From contig JACKCI010000002.1 of assembly GCA_020634155.1 (NCBI GenBank), positions 434,001 to 498,000 on the forward strand: 64,000 bases of DNA, written 5' to 3'. Shown one piece after another: positions 54,301-63,322 of this stretch. This DNA is from Anaerolineales bacterium (GTDB lineage: Bacteria; Chloroflexota; Anaerolineae; Aggregatilineales; J027). Positions within the stretch are counted from its first letter, which is position 1. Each line of letters starts with the position of its first letter. The notes below the pieces were generated by a model. The model had not been told where the DNA came from. It was given only the letters and a program-made list of their open reading frames with translations, and searched no databases. The position numbers and the translations under genes were made by a program.

Positions 54301-57300
54301 CGCAAAGGCGAGTCATCAATATTCTCGACCGCCATTGGGAGCAGGGTGTTGCGGATACGCCCAATCACATCAGACGAGTTGGCGGGGAAGGCCAGATGTG
54401 GCTCAATATCACTACGCGGATATTCAATCATGACCCGACACATGCCGTCATCAGGGTTAATCTGAATAGCCGCCGCTTCCTCAACGCCAAGGGCGATAGC
54501 TGTCTCACGCAGGGTAATTTCCAAGATGTTCTCAATATCCAGTGAGTGCGAGAGCAACACAGACACTCGGTTGAGGAGTGTGAGGCGTTCTGTCTGACGG
54601 TTGAGTTGCTCGGCGCGGTCTTGGGTCTCCGCAAAGAGATTGGCGTTGTTAAAAGCGACGGCGGCTTGGTTCGCAAAAGCCAATGCCAGTTGCTCATGGT
54701 GTGGACGGTAGAAGAAGGGCTGGCGCTTTTCAAGTTGTAGCACGCCGATAATCTCATTTTTAGAGATGAGCGGTGCGCCAAGAAAGTTTTTATAGACACG
54801 CGCCTCACCATAAGGGAAGCGGGTATCGTTGGAGGTGTCGCCGATATTGACAACTTGGCGTTGGTCGGCCATTTCTTTAAAGAGCAGACTGTCTTCAATT
54901 TCAACTCGTAGCCCGATCAGTTCTCTCGCTGAGGCGGTGCCGGGGTCATCAAAGCCCCGTGCAGCTAAGATTTGCAGCGACCCCTCATTATTGGGGTCAA
55001 TTAACCACAGTGCCACACCGTCATAGGGGATAACGGTATCGAGCGCATCCAAAACCACCTCAATCACTTGGTCGGGTTGAAGGGTCTCCGTCATTTGGCT
55101 TGAAACGTTGGTCAGCGCCGAGAGTTGTTCAGCGCGATTGCTGAGGTCGGCTTCCAACATAGCGCGTTGGGTGATATCTTCCACCAGCAACACAACACCC
55201 GTGATGCGCTCCCCTTGGCGCAAGGGGTAGGTATAGAAGTTGCGAATCAGGAGGTTGCCTTCGTTGTCCACGTCTTGGACATCGAATTGATGCAGTTCCT
55301 TGCCTGTCCGCAATACTTCCTTCAAGGAATGCTCAAGGAAGTCCTTAAACTCAGGACGATAGGCAAAGAGGGGCCGCCCGACGGCATTGGCATCCCAGCG
55401 ATAGTGGTCAACCATGTAGGCGTTAATTAGTTGCAGGTTAAGCTGATCATCCAACACCACAATACCTTGTTGGATGGACTGCACCACCGCTTGGTTAAAC
55501 CCACGACTTTCATCCAAAGAGGAGAACAAACGCGAGTTTTGAATGGAGACCGCCGAGAGGTTCGCCATACGTTCAATCAGCGTGAGGGTATGCTCCTCGG
55601 TAAAGCGGAAGGACTGGTCAAGCGCACTGCCAAGGTGCATGATACCGATGGCTTCACCACCCGCAATCATCGGCACCATCAAGACTGAGCGCTCACCTTC
55701 CGATGACCATGTTTGCAAATCGCTGTATATCTCAGTCGATTCGGTACGCACAAGGTCGAAGGTGTGGGTTTTCTTCTCCTGCAACGCAACTCCAAGCGCT
55801 GACCCTTGTACTGGCACCGGGTTATCGGGGAAGACGTGTAGCTTGCCGTCGGGCGTTAGCTCCACACGGGTCAGTTCAAAGTTGACGGGCGGGTTGCCTT
55901 GGGGTAAGGCAAGGTGCATACGGGTGAAGACCACAAAAGGCTGGAGACCCATCGACAAGGCCCGAATAATCTCGGTTTGGTCGAGGGTCGAGGCCATAGC
56001 CTCCATCAGTTCATTCAAGCGCTGTTCAGTTTCAGCTTGGCGTACCGTTTCATTATAGAGACGGGTACTTTCAATAGCCGCTGCTGCTTGCAGACCAAAT
56101 AGCTCAATTGGTTGCAGGCTGCTCTCCGTGGGGCGCTTGCCATCTATTGGGTCATCTAACAACACCAAGCCGATAATGCGCTTTTGGTCATGGCCCATCA
56201 GTGGCAGATAGAGCTTGTCTTGGGGGTGCCATAGGTCTTCAGGGACGTTGGTCGGTTGCGGTGGTTGACCACCCCAGATGTTGCGTTGCACCCAAGGGGC
56301 GTTATAGCGTAAATAGTAAGCACTCCCTAGCTTCAGTTCATGGAAGCCAAGGTCATTGAAGCGGTCTTGCCAGATTTTGCCGGGGAGCAAGCGGTTATGA
56401 AGTTGTTGAACCTCATCCTCAGTATAGCCAGAGGTGATAAGGGCTGTTGTCTCAAAATGCTCATTGCGGAGCGTGATTTGAACTTTTTGCCAGCCACCTG
56501 CCACCATACCATCCGCAACTGCTTGCAAGCGTGTAGACATGGTGCCAGCGCGTTGAATCTCGCTGGATACCAAGTGCAATTGCGCCAAACGGTCGCGTTC
56601 ATGGCGGGCAGATTCGGCCTCTTTCTGAACGGTCTCAACCAAACGGAAGTTTTCAATAATGAAGGCCGCCTGAGAGGCAAACACCTCTAGCAGTTCAATA
56701 ATCTCAATATCTGGTCGTTTCCCGTCATAGGGGTCATCAACCGAGATGGTGCCAATGATGTCCCCCGAAGACGCCAAAATGGGGACAATTAAAAGATCTT
56801 CGCTATTCCAATTGCGTGGCCCCGAACTGTCTAAATAAGTATTGACATAGGGTTCCATCACATTGTTGAATTGGGCGCTCCACTCTTCCCGCAGTTCTGA
56901 TGGGAAGAAGTAGGAGTTGCTGATTTTCCAGCGATCCCCTTCAAGCATTTTGGTGAGGTCACTATAGGGGCGGGCGAGTTCGTTGGCGTTGACATTAACC
57001 TCAATTGGCAATCCTGCTTGTGCAATCACGCGGAACAGGTTATCACGCTCATCCAGATTGCGAATCAAGACTTTCGTAAAGCGCACTGTCTCGCTGATGG
57101 CATGGGCCACCTCTTGCATCAATTCACCAAGGCTGGCTCCTTCACGCAACATCTGACTGAAGGCAAAGATTTGTTGTACCTGCTGGGCACGCCGACGCAA
57201 ACGCTCATTCACCCGCACTTGGTCTTGATAGCGGCGGGCATTACTAACTGCAATTGAAGCCTGTTGCCCCAAGCGGTCAATGAAGCTAACTGTTTCCTTA

Positions 57301-60245
57301 CTAAAGCTATGCGGCTTCTTAGTATAGATGTGGATTAAGCCGACAATGTACTCGCCAAAGCGGATGGGCTGTACGATGGCAGAACGAGCATCCGGCGGCA
57401 CAGCTTCAAAGTCCGACCCGAAGTAATCCTCGACAATGGCTGTCGTGTTGGTGTCAAGGACATGCTGTTCAACAGAAGCCAAACGCTGGTGGATGTTCTC
57501 GCCAAAGAGAGGCTGAGTTGAGAGACGGGTCTCAATATCGTTGGCAGTAGGTGCTTCGGTTTCAGGGTTAAAGAGTACCACACTCACATCATCGGCTTGG
57601 GTGGTACGCATGGCCTCACCGCGAATGACCTCTAGGATGCGGTCAAGGAGCAAGGTCTGATTCAGTTCGCGGCTGATGCGGTCAAGGGCCTGTTGCTCTT
57701 GAACAAGAGTCTGCAAGTCGGCATCGGTGCTGGCATAGAGGCGGGTGCGCTCAATAGCAGCAGCAATTTGGGCCGCAATTGCCAGCAACAAGCGCTCATC
57801 ATGTTGGCTAAAGCTTCCCCGTTTCTTGTTACCAACCCCTAACTCACCAACTGCCCGTTGATTAATGACCAACGGCACAATAATGGTGTTCTGGATACCA
57901 AGTTTGTTTGCTAAATCTCGATAGACAGGCAACACCCGTTTATCACGTTCTAGATTGCTGCTGCGGAAGGGCCGCCGTGACATAACAGGGCTTTGATTGA
58001 ACCCACCACTATAAATATCAATGGTCATGGGGCTGTCCATCTGCACCCCGTAGGCTGTCTCGGGGCGATAAACCAATTGGCCCTTGCTGGGTTCAAGGAA
58101 AGCAATTGCAGCAGTCTGAGCGCCCATAATCTCAGCGATTTCAGCAATAACCTCGTTAACGATTTCATCAATCGTTAGACGGCTGGCGACCTTCTCTGCA
58201 ATACGACGCAGACCATCCGTCTCATTGGTCAAGCGCTGCACATCCCCATAAAGCTGAATGTTGTCAATCAGCACCGAGGCTTGGCTGGCAGAGATGCTTA
58301 ACACTCGCCCATCGTTAGGGGTGAAGTCTTCGCCTTTGTTGGCAACTTGTAAGAAGGCTTTTTGCTCACCACCAATGGTTAGCGGAATGAGCATAACACG
58401 GCGCATCCCGACCATACTGGCAAGTTGGGCAAAACTCAGTGCGCCGGGCCAGTTTTCGTGACCAAGTTCATTGCTATACCAGTAGTCATGGCTGTCCAAG
58501 AGTTTGTCAAAAATAGAGCCGCGCACCACGGGTACTTGGTAGAACTGGATGCTTTCATCATCGACTCCATAGAAGGGCGATTGAGCAGTCAGTACCGCGA
58601 TTTTATCGTCAGAAGGGCTTTTAACGGGTTCATAGAACAAGAACCCGCACATCTCAACCTCAAGTAGTTGGGCGACCCGTTCAGTTATTTGGGTGAAAAT
58701 CGCTTGGGTATCGCTGCTGGAGCGGGCCGCATGGGTCATTTCTTCGAGGTTGGCAAGCTCGGCAATATAGCGGCGTTCACGCTCATACAAATTGGCGTTT
58801 TCGACCACGATGGTGGCTTGAGCCGAGAAAATACTCAATAGACGCATATCGTCTTCGTTGAATTTGCCACCATCGCGCTTATTGGCAATCAAGACCGCGC
58901 CGATACGGTTGCTGCCAATGCTCATTGGGACAAGGGCGGCGGTGCGTAAAACCAAGGCTTCGGTCAGGCCACGCATATTGAGGGCGCTGACCATATCATC
59001 TTGCAGAACGCTGTTGCTATACCACCAAGGTGATTCTTGCCACAGTTGATAAGCGGTACTGCCATGTGGAACAGGGATACGAAAGAGGGAAATAACGGAA
59101 TCAGGCGCACCATAGAAAGGAAGCTGACTCACCAAGGTTTGGGCGTCAGGGTCATAAAGCAGCAACCCGCACAAATCAACGTGCATCAAGCTGGCAAGAC
59201 GTTCATGCAAAATCTGATAGAGTTCATAGGCTTCGGTCTGGTCACTCATGGTCTGGGCAATGCTTTGCAGACCCGTGAGTTGTAAGAGGCGGTTGGCTTG
59301 GTCAGTGGCAAGGCGGGCGTTTTCGATAGCGACAGCCGCTTGGCCTGCAATCGTCTCCAACAGCGCTAAATCTTCATGGTCGAAGGCGTAGCGCTCTTGG
59401 CTGACCAATTCAAGGGTACCAATAAAGCGGTCATTAACCAGCAACGGCAAGCCAATATAACTTAAGAAGGGGAAGTTCTCACCCTTGGGGCGCACATCAC
59501 TGCGGACTTCCACATCACCCAACAAGAGGGGTTGATGGTAGCGGGCAATCCAGCCAGTATAACCTTCTTCGCTGTCATATTGATAGTTGCCATTAGAGCC
59601 ACTGGAGCCGTTGCGTTGCCGATAACGGTTGCCGACACTCCCCACTGGACGAAGCACATTCAGTGTCTGATCCCAAAGGGTAACTTCACCACCATCAAAA
59701 CGAATCACACGCCCCACCGCGCTAAGGATGGTATTCATTGTTTGGGTCAAATCAAGACCGCTCGTAATGGCCGAGCTAATTTCTTGAATGACCATCAGGG
59801 CACGGTTGCTGTCCAGTTGGTCTGGCTCTGTTTCGGCGGTCAGTTCACGCAAAACAACCACCATCCGCCGCCCTTCGATGGTGGGGATGGTGTGCGAAAC
59901 GGCCTCAACTTGGCGTGCGCCAACCCGTAAGGTCGCCCGCCCCTCATCCGCGAACAAATCGTGGAATAAATCAGGGGGATGAATACGGTTGGCTAAAATA
60001 CTCAAGTTGGCATCAGCACCATTGAGGTTGAACCATTCACGGATGCGACCATTGATATAAATCAAGTGGCCGCGCCCTTCCGCAACGATGATGCCGTCCT
60101 TGTTATTAAGCAAGTTTATCGGAACAATGCGTTTGGGGTCGTGGGTTCGCATCCGTGTACGACTATTGAGCAATTGATAGATAAAAGCCCATAGCCAAAT
60201 GAGGAATATGACCCCCACGCCAACCAGCATAAGCTCAAAGTTCAT
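51351..60245 (-). CDS. Giant multi-GAF/PAS sensor histidine kinase
   Basis: About 2964 residues. Order: one membrane helix (about 3-25), a PAS-like domain (about 45-145), eight GAF domains, a PAS domain near the middle, five more GAF domains, a third PAS domain (about 2605-2725), HisKA with His at about 2736 (VSHELRTPMTSIKGY) and HATPase_c (about 2835-2955, with GTGLGLAIVKELVN). Each GAF ends in a variant of QAAVAIENARL, then a coiled-coil connector; I counted 13. No receiver or HAMP domain is present. I prefer ATG 60245 over GTG 60254, where GAGG is only three bases away. Genes for two response regulators flank it in the same operon. Confidence 0.93.
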   Translation of the reverse strand: MNFELMLVGVGVIFLIWLWAFIYQLLNSRTRMRTHDPKRIVPINLLNNKDGIIVAEGRGHLIYINGRIREWFNLNGADANLSILANRIHPPDLFHDLFADEGRATLRVGARQVEAVSHTIPTIEGRRMVVVLRELTAETEPDQLDSNRALMVIQEISSAITSGLDLTQTMNTILSAVGRVIRFDGGEVTLWDQTLNVLRPVGSVGNRYRQRNGSSGSNGNYQYDSEEGYTGWIARYHQPLLLGDVEVRSDVRPKGENFPFLSYIGLPLLVNDRFIGTLELVSQERYAFDHEDLALLETIAGQAAVAIENARLATDQANRLLQLTGLQSIAQTMSDQTEAYELYQILHERLASLMHVDLCGLLLYDPDAQTLVSQLPFYGAPDSVISLFRIPVPHGSTAYQLWQESPWWYSNSVLQDDMVSALNMRGLTEALVLRTAALVPMSIGSNRIGAVLIANKRDGGKFNEDDMRLLSIFSAQATIVVENANLYERERRYIAELANLEEMTHAARSSSDTQAIFTQITERVAQLLEVEMCGFLFYEPVKSPSDDKIAVLTAQSPFYGVDDESIQFYQVPVVRGSIFDKLLDSHDYWYSNELGHENWPGALSFAQLASMVGMRRVMLIPLTIGGEQKAFLQVANKGEDFTPNDGRVLSISASQASVLIDNIQLYGDVQRLTNETDGLRRIAEKVASRLTIDEIVNEVIAEIAEIMGAQTAAIAFLEPSKGQLVYRPETAYGVQMDSPMTIDIYSGGFNQSPVMSRRPFRSSNLERDKRVLPVYRDLANKLGIQNTIIVPLVINQRAVGELGVGNKKRGSFSQHDERLLLAIAAQIAAAIERTRLYASTDADLQTLVQEQQALDRISRELNQTLLLDRILEVIRGEAMRTTQADDVSVVLFNPETEAPTANDIETRLSTQPLFGENIHQRLASVEQHVLDTNTTAIVEDYFGSDFEAVPPDARSAIVQPIRFGEYIVGLIHIYTKKPHSFSKETVSFIDRLGQQASIAVSNARRYQDQVRVNERLRRRAQQVQQIFAFSQMLREGASLGELMQEVAHAISETVRFTKVLIRNLDERDNLFRVIAQAGLPIEVNVNANELARPYSDLTKMLEGDRWKISNSYFFPSELREEWSAQFNNVMEPYVNTYLDSSGPRNWNSEDLLIVPILASSGDIIGTISVDDPYDGKRPDIEIIELLEVFASQAAFIIENFRLVETVQKEAESARHERDRLAQLHLVSSEIQRAGTMSTRLQAVADGMVAGGWQKVQITLRNEHFETTALITSGYTEDEVQQLHNRLLPGKIWQDRFNDLGFHELKLGSAYYLRYNAPWVQRNIWGGQPPQPTNVPEDLWHPQDKLYLPLMGHDQKRIIGLVLLDDPIDGKRPTESSLQPIELFGLQAAAAIESTRLYNETVRQAETEQRLNELMEAMASTLDQTEIIRALSMGLQPFVVFTRMHLALPQGNPPVNFELTRVELTPDGKLHVFPDNPVPVQGSALGVALQEKKTHTFDLVRTESTEIYSDLQTWSSEGERSVLMVPMIAGGEAIGIMHLGSALDQSFRFTEEHTLTLIERMANLSAVSIQNSRLFSSLDESRGFNQAVVQSIQQGIVVLDDQLNLQLINAYMVDHYRWDANAVGRPLFAYRPEFKDFLEHSLKEVLRTGKELHQFDVQDVDNEGNLLIRNFYTYPLRQGERITGVVLLVEDITQRAMLEADLSNRAEQLSALTNVSSQMTETLQPDQVIEVVLDALDTVIPYDGVALWLIDPNNEGSLQILAARGFDDPGTASARELIGLRVEIEDSLLFKEMADQRQVVNIGDTSNDTRFPYGEARVYKNFLGAPLISKNEIIGVLQLEKRQPFFYRPHHEQLALAFANQAAVAFNNANLFAETQDRAEQLNRQTERLTLLNRVSVLLSHSLDIENILEITLRETAIALGVEEAAAIQINPDDGMCRVMIEYPRSDIEPHLAFPANSSDVIGRIRNTLLPMAVENIDDSPLRDDVQRMLRRDDVKSTLFVPLVMSGSVIGIMRFDVVGGRGYKFNSDQVDLAQTLTNQAAIAVQNASLYEQSVQRTYQLETLFEAGQVTAGALDVDDVMRRVATQMLIALRADWSEVMQWDQVENVLRVHETKSSLVMDDSDPSGRGQIYDLNDFPSRLLVLRSQRVMPLRYDDEAHDAERAHMQAKGVAHRLLVPLVINEVSIGLVQIDVYDRARYFDQNQIRLVTTLANQAAVAIENARLQGETRTQIEELYIINDLSKAVSSTVVLDELLGQVRMQLPVLTEAQYIYVALYDKDNDRMSFPVAIGMHEDLEIPAYQPKSTDELGYILQRQAPLLLAGSAFEQARHGIGITEPMFPNAKSFLGVPMMAGDEFIGVLALRDDENPRQFDYDDQRVLSTISAQLAVAIQNATLFRQTREFAQELETRVTDRTQQLEQERQRISTLYDIASEIAAATLDLDRVLNRTLEVVSHAIGATQGIILAIDDISDQLYMIAQRGMDVNDESERLQLRQNEGLAGWIIQNRQGVVIPNVQNDPRWIAITNRDRQPRSAVATLLESGDDVRGVIMFYSEKADVFNDDHLRLVTAAASQLANSMNSAELYSLIRDQAERLGAILRQEQVEATKNTAILNSVADGVMYANERGIIRVFNSTAERILNLPSDQVLNRHIRELTGIYGGRASGWMDFIEQWMADPTQYQYDDYIELTLNLDDGRVINVRLSPVNMGDQFLGTVSVFRDITREAEIDRLKSEFVATVSHELRTPMTSIKGYADLLLLGAAGEMSEAQQRFLQTIKQNADRLSILVNDLLEVSRIDQGQMPLRFTPVDVNEVIQTVCAHLSGRIRDANKPLEIRVDVPEKLPPIYADFDKIVQVLQNIADNAFNYTFADGTITVGAKLLEDQQMVVLTVQDTGIGIPENIRPRIFERFFRGDEYSEVVMDTPGTGLGLAIVKELVNMHKGEIWFESEMGSGTTFFIKIPVATDSSLVE

Positions 60246-60277
60246 GGGTAGCACCCGCCTCGGGTCTTACAAATACC

Positions 60278-61192
60278 CTACCACGACGTTTCAATGGGTT
60301 CGAGATCACCTGCACCTGTGGCCCCGCGCCGCCGATCTTCGGCAGCCAACTCAGTAATTTCACGAATATCAGCAAATTGATGGGTCTTGTTAGATACGGA
60401 CCCGACCGATAAAGTCATCAAGGGAATCTCACGGTCATCACGGAGCATATGCCCCCGTTCCCGGTCAATAAAGGAATAGTGCTGTTGCACGTTTTGGTTG
60501 AAGCGTTCAACCAATTTTTCCTCAAAAGCCTCTGAACGCTCTGAGTAAGTGATGATGACAAAGTTGTTGCTACCGGGGTGCCCCAAAAAGTCGTTGGGGG
60601 TACCCAGTTCATCAACAATTTCACCCATAATCAGGGCCGAAAAGCGTTGTACTTCTGTCCCGGCGACGAAACCATAAACTTCCTTGAAGTCATCAAAGTG
60701 TTCAATCTTGGCGTCCAGATAGGTCCATTTTTCATCGGAGCGAATCATTTCACGGAGACGCTCCTCAATAATGGCGCTGCTGGGCAAGCCACTGTTGGGG
60801 TCGGTGTAGTTTTCACGCTCGGCACGATCAATCTGATTCTTGACCCGCAACTTCAATTCTTCAATATCAAAGGGCTTGGTGATGTAATCATCAGCCCCTA
60901 ATTCCAACCCGATAATTTTATCAGAACGCTCATCTTTCTGGGTCAGAAAGATAATCGGGATATGACTGGTGCGGGTGGTTTGGCGAAGCTCGCGGCACAC
61001 ATCATACCCATTCATATCAGGCAGCATAATATCCAATACAATCAACTGCGGCAGTTGTTTGCGGGTCATCGCAAGGGCATCACCCCCACGCGGGGCTACC
61101 TGTACATCGTAACCTTGCCCGCTGAAATAGATTCGCAGCATGTTTGAAATATCAAAATCATCTTCAACAACCAAAATCCGGCCTTTACTCAT
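60278..61192 (-). CDS. Response regulator: REC plus degenerate GGDEF-like domain
   Basis: 304 residues. The receiver (1-120) has Asp54 (LIVLDIMLPDM-like, IVLDIMLPDMNG) and Lys in YITKPFDI. Residues about 140-280 form a diguanylate-cyclase-like fold in which GGDEF is replaced by GSNNF, so no cyclase activity is expected. It is paralogous to the regulator at 7844-8740. It heads the operon with the giant kinase, 32 bases upstream. Start ATG 61192 gives the normal MSKGRILVVEDD beginning; TTG 61207 is the alternative, about 16 bases after an AGGAGG. Confidence 0.85.
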   Translation of the reverse strand: MSKGRILVVEDDFDISNMLRIYFSGQGYDVQVAPRGGDALAMTRKQLPQLIVLDIMLPDMNGYDVCRELRQTTRTSHIPIIFLTQKDERSDKIIGLELGADDYITKPFDIEELKLRVKNQIDRAERENYTDPNSGLPSSAIIEERLREMIRSDEKWTYLDAKIEHFDDFKEVYGFVAGTEVQRFSALIMGEIVDELGTPNDFLGHPGSNNFVIITYSERSEAFEEKLVERFNQNVQQHYSFIDRERGHMLRDDREIPLMTLSVGSVSNKTHQFADIREITELAAEDRRRGATGAGDLEPIETSW

Positions 61193-61264
61193 CGACTGTT
61201 GGCGCAATGAGGTGTTGCGCCACCCTCCTTTCTTGGTGACTTTATTCTCGCCCGGGACACCGTT

Positions 61265-61273
61265 ATTATAACA
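61265..61273 (-). promoter_or_regulatory. Extended -10 promoter of the kinase operon
   Basis: Minus-strand TGTTATAAT upstream of the response regulator that heads the giant-kinase operon, giving a leader of about 60 bases that includes AAAGGAGGG. Confidence 0.6.
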
Positions 61274-61320
61274 TAGACTATAGCATTTTATCTGCCGCGC
61301 AAGCGAAAGGGAAACAACTC

Positions 61321-62112
61321 ATGCAATATCAGACTCTTTTGGTAGATATCACTGAAGGGGTGGCGACCATCACCTTCAATCGTCCAGACAAGTACAACGC
61401 TTTTAACGATACTCAAATTATTGAGACAACCAAAGCCTTCAAAGACGCCAGCCGTGACCCTCAAGTGCGGGCAATTGTCTTGACTGGCGCAGGTAAAGCC
61501 TTTTGCTCTGGTCAAGACCTGAGTGACGTCGGCGAGCGTTCAATAACCTTCCTTGAACACTTGCGCGAGAAATATAACCCATTGGTCATGCAAATGCGAA
61601 CCTTGGAGAAACCCATTATTGCTGCCATTAATGGGGCCGCTGCCGGAGCAGGCCTAAGTATCGCCCTTGCCTGCGATCTGCGAGTCATTTCGACCAAAGC
61701 GACCCTTGTCTTTGCGGCATTTTCGCGGATTGGCTTGGTGCCGGACAATGGCTTGACTTACTATTTGCCCCGCTTGGTGGGTCATGCCAAAGCATTTGAG
61801 TTGATGACCCTTGCGGATGCTCAAAACCGCATCACTGCCGAGCAATCTGTTGCACTCAATCTTTGTACCCAAGCGGTGGAGCCAGACCAGTTGATGGAGG
61901 TAGTGCGCGAGATGGCGGTCAAACTTGCCAAGCTGCCCACCCGCGCCATTGGCATGACCAAGCGTATGTTGAACCAGTCATGGGATAGCAATCTTGCTGA
62001 GATGCTGGATTTAGAGGCGCAGATGCAAGAGGCCGCCAGCCGTACCGCCGATGCTCAAGAGGGAGTCATGGCCTTTTTAGAGAAGCGTGAGCCGCATTTT
62101 ACAGGTCAATAA
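61321..62112 (+). CDS. Enoyl-CoA hydratase/isomerase family protein (PaaG-like)
   Basis: A 263-residue crotonase-fold enzyme. The oxyanion-hole segments are AGKAFCSGQDLSD and INGAAAGAGLSIALACDLR. ITFNRPDKYNAFND near the N terminus and the C-terminal MTKRMLNQSWDS helix fit the family. The similarity pattern is closest to PaaG-type 2-(1,2-epoxy-1,2-dihydrophenyl)acetyl-CoA isomerases, but no other paa genes are in the window, so a general fatty-acid role is possible. AAAGGG precedes the ATG. Confidence 0.9.
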   Translation: MQYQTLLVDITEGVATITFNRPDKYNAFNDTQIIETTKAFKDASRDPQVRAIVLTGAGKAFCSGQDLSDVGERSITFLEHLREKYNPLVMQMRTLEKPIIAAINGAAAGAGLSIALACDLRVISTKATLVFAAFSRIGLVPDNGLTYYLPRLVGHAKAFELMTLADAQNRITAEQSVALNLCTQAVEPDQLMEVVREMAVKLAKLPTRAIGMTKRMLNQSWDSNLAEMLDLEAQMQEAASRTADAQEGVMAFLEKREPHFTGQ

Positions 62113-62122
62113 ACCAGCCAAC

Positions 62123-62163
62123 TGGGCGCGAGGCGGAGTATGGTCTCGCGCCCAATGTTTTTT
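62123..62163 (+). terminator. Intrinsic terminator of the enoyl-CoA hydratase gene
   Basis: A perfect ten-base-pair stem TGGGCGCGAG / CTCGCGCCCA followed by ATGTTTTTT, eleven bases after the stop codon and touching the end of the convergent M23 gene. Confidence 0.85.
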
Positions 62164-63319
62164 AGAAGCCGACGTAGCTATGCGGGTTTAAGCGGGTACC
62201 TGTTGAATCACGGATTTCAAAGTGGACATGTGGCCCCGATGACCAGCCTGTACTGCCCACATTGCCAATATATTGGCCCGTTTCAACCTGCTGCCCACAC
62301 CAAACACCAACATCACTCAGATGGGCATAGAGGCTCATGACTGGACCGTGTGCGATAACGATAGCATAGCCATAGCCCCATGTACTCCACCCCGCAAAAA
62401 TGACCGTACCGCCGCCTGACGCCACCACCTTGGCCCCCAAAGTATCAGCAAGGTCAACGCCTTGGTGGTCACTGGTGAAGTCGTTGGTTAAGACATAGCC
62501 ACCTGTGGGGGGGATGCTGGGAATGGTGCCACCATAGACATCTTGTTTGCCACATGACCCCGGTTGCCCTTCGCCAAAGACTGCCGAACCTTGATAGATA
62601 CCCGTTTCACCAAAGGGTCCAGAGGCTTCGATATAGACCGATTGCGGTGGCTCATAGTACAACGGCTCTTTGTTGCCATGTCCACCCGGCACAATCACCT
62701 CCAAACCAATGGGCAGGATGTTGTCCGGTGTGCTGTCCTTGAGGTCATTAAAATCGGAGTCGATGATGGCATAGGGGTCAACTTTATATTGGGTTGCAAT
62801 CTCAGCGATGGTCATAGCGGTATCAACACGGTGAATAGCCCCATCCACGGGCAAAATGGTCATCACGAAACCGGGGCGCAGAGCATTGACAAAGAAGCGA
62901 CGATTTGACCAGACCAGCGTCTCCAATGAAACGCCATAGCGGGCGGTGATGGCATCAACCGTGTCACCGGATTGCACCACATATTCGATTAGCTCTGTCC
63001 GTTGGCCTTCGCGGTTGATGGTAAAGGGATTCTCGCTAACGCCAACCACTGCGCCGGATGTGCTATCAAGGGGTTGGGCCGCAGATGTGGCGATGAAGGC
63101 CGGGTCAACCGTCGGGATAACGGTCGGGGTAGTCGTTGGCAAGGGTGTGATAGTCGGCGGAGGTGTGTTTGTCGGCGTCTCGGTCAGAGTGATGGTCGCG
63201 GTTGGACGCTCCACTACCCCAGCATCCGATTGTTGGTCGGGCATGGAAATCAGCACCCCTGCAGCAAGGCTAATGCCCAAGGCGGTCAGTAGAATAACCA
63301 GTTGAATCGGCTTCATCAT
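62162..63319 (-). CDS. Exported LysM-type / M23 peptidase
   Basis: 385 residues. An N-terminal signal or anchor helix (LVILLTALGISLAAGVLI) and a Thr/Pro-rich linker (about 40-75) precede LysM-like repeats (YVVQSGDTVDAITARYGVS, then MTIAEIATQYKVDPYAIID). The M23 domain (about 270-383) has HQGVD and GPHVHFEI zinc ligands. It should bind and cut peptidoglycan outside the membrane. Start ATG 63319 lies three bases after the upstream paralogue's stop, suggesting reinitiation; no strong ribosome binding site is visible. Confidence 0.9.
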   Translation of the reverse strand: MMKPIQLVILLTALGISLAAGVLISMPDQQSDAGVVERPTATITLTETPTNTPPPTITPLPTTTPTVIPTVDPAFIATSAAQPLDSTSGAVVGVSENPFTINREGQRTELIEYVVQSGDTVDAITARYGVSLETLVWSNRRFFVNALRPGFVMTILPVDGAIHRVDTAMTIAEIATQYKVDPYAIIDSDFNDLKDSTPDNILPIGLEVIVPGGHGNKEPLYYEPPQSVYIEASGPFGETGIYQGSAVFGEGQPGSCGKQDVYGGTIPSIPPTGGYVLTNDFTSDHQGVDLADTLGAKVVASGGGTVIFAGWSTWGYGYAIVIAHGPVMSLYAHLSDVGVWCGQQVETGQYIGNVGSTGWSSGPHVHFEIRDSTGTRLNPHSYVGF

Positions 63320-63322
63320 GCA

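Noticed and set aside
53991..54545. 184-codon plus-strand frame within the giant kinase gene
   Set aside because: Opposite strand to conserved GAF repeats and without recognisable protein features.
51351..60245. GAF repeats as a DNA repeat array
   Set aside because: The similarity is at protein level with strongly diverged DNA, so it is not reported as a nucleotide repeat.
61194..61235. Short leader peptide starting with GTG directly after AGGAGG ahead of the response regulator
   Set aside because: The GTG touches the ribosome binding site with no spacer, so initiation there is unlikely.
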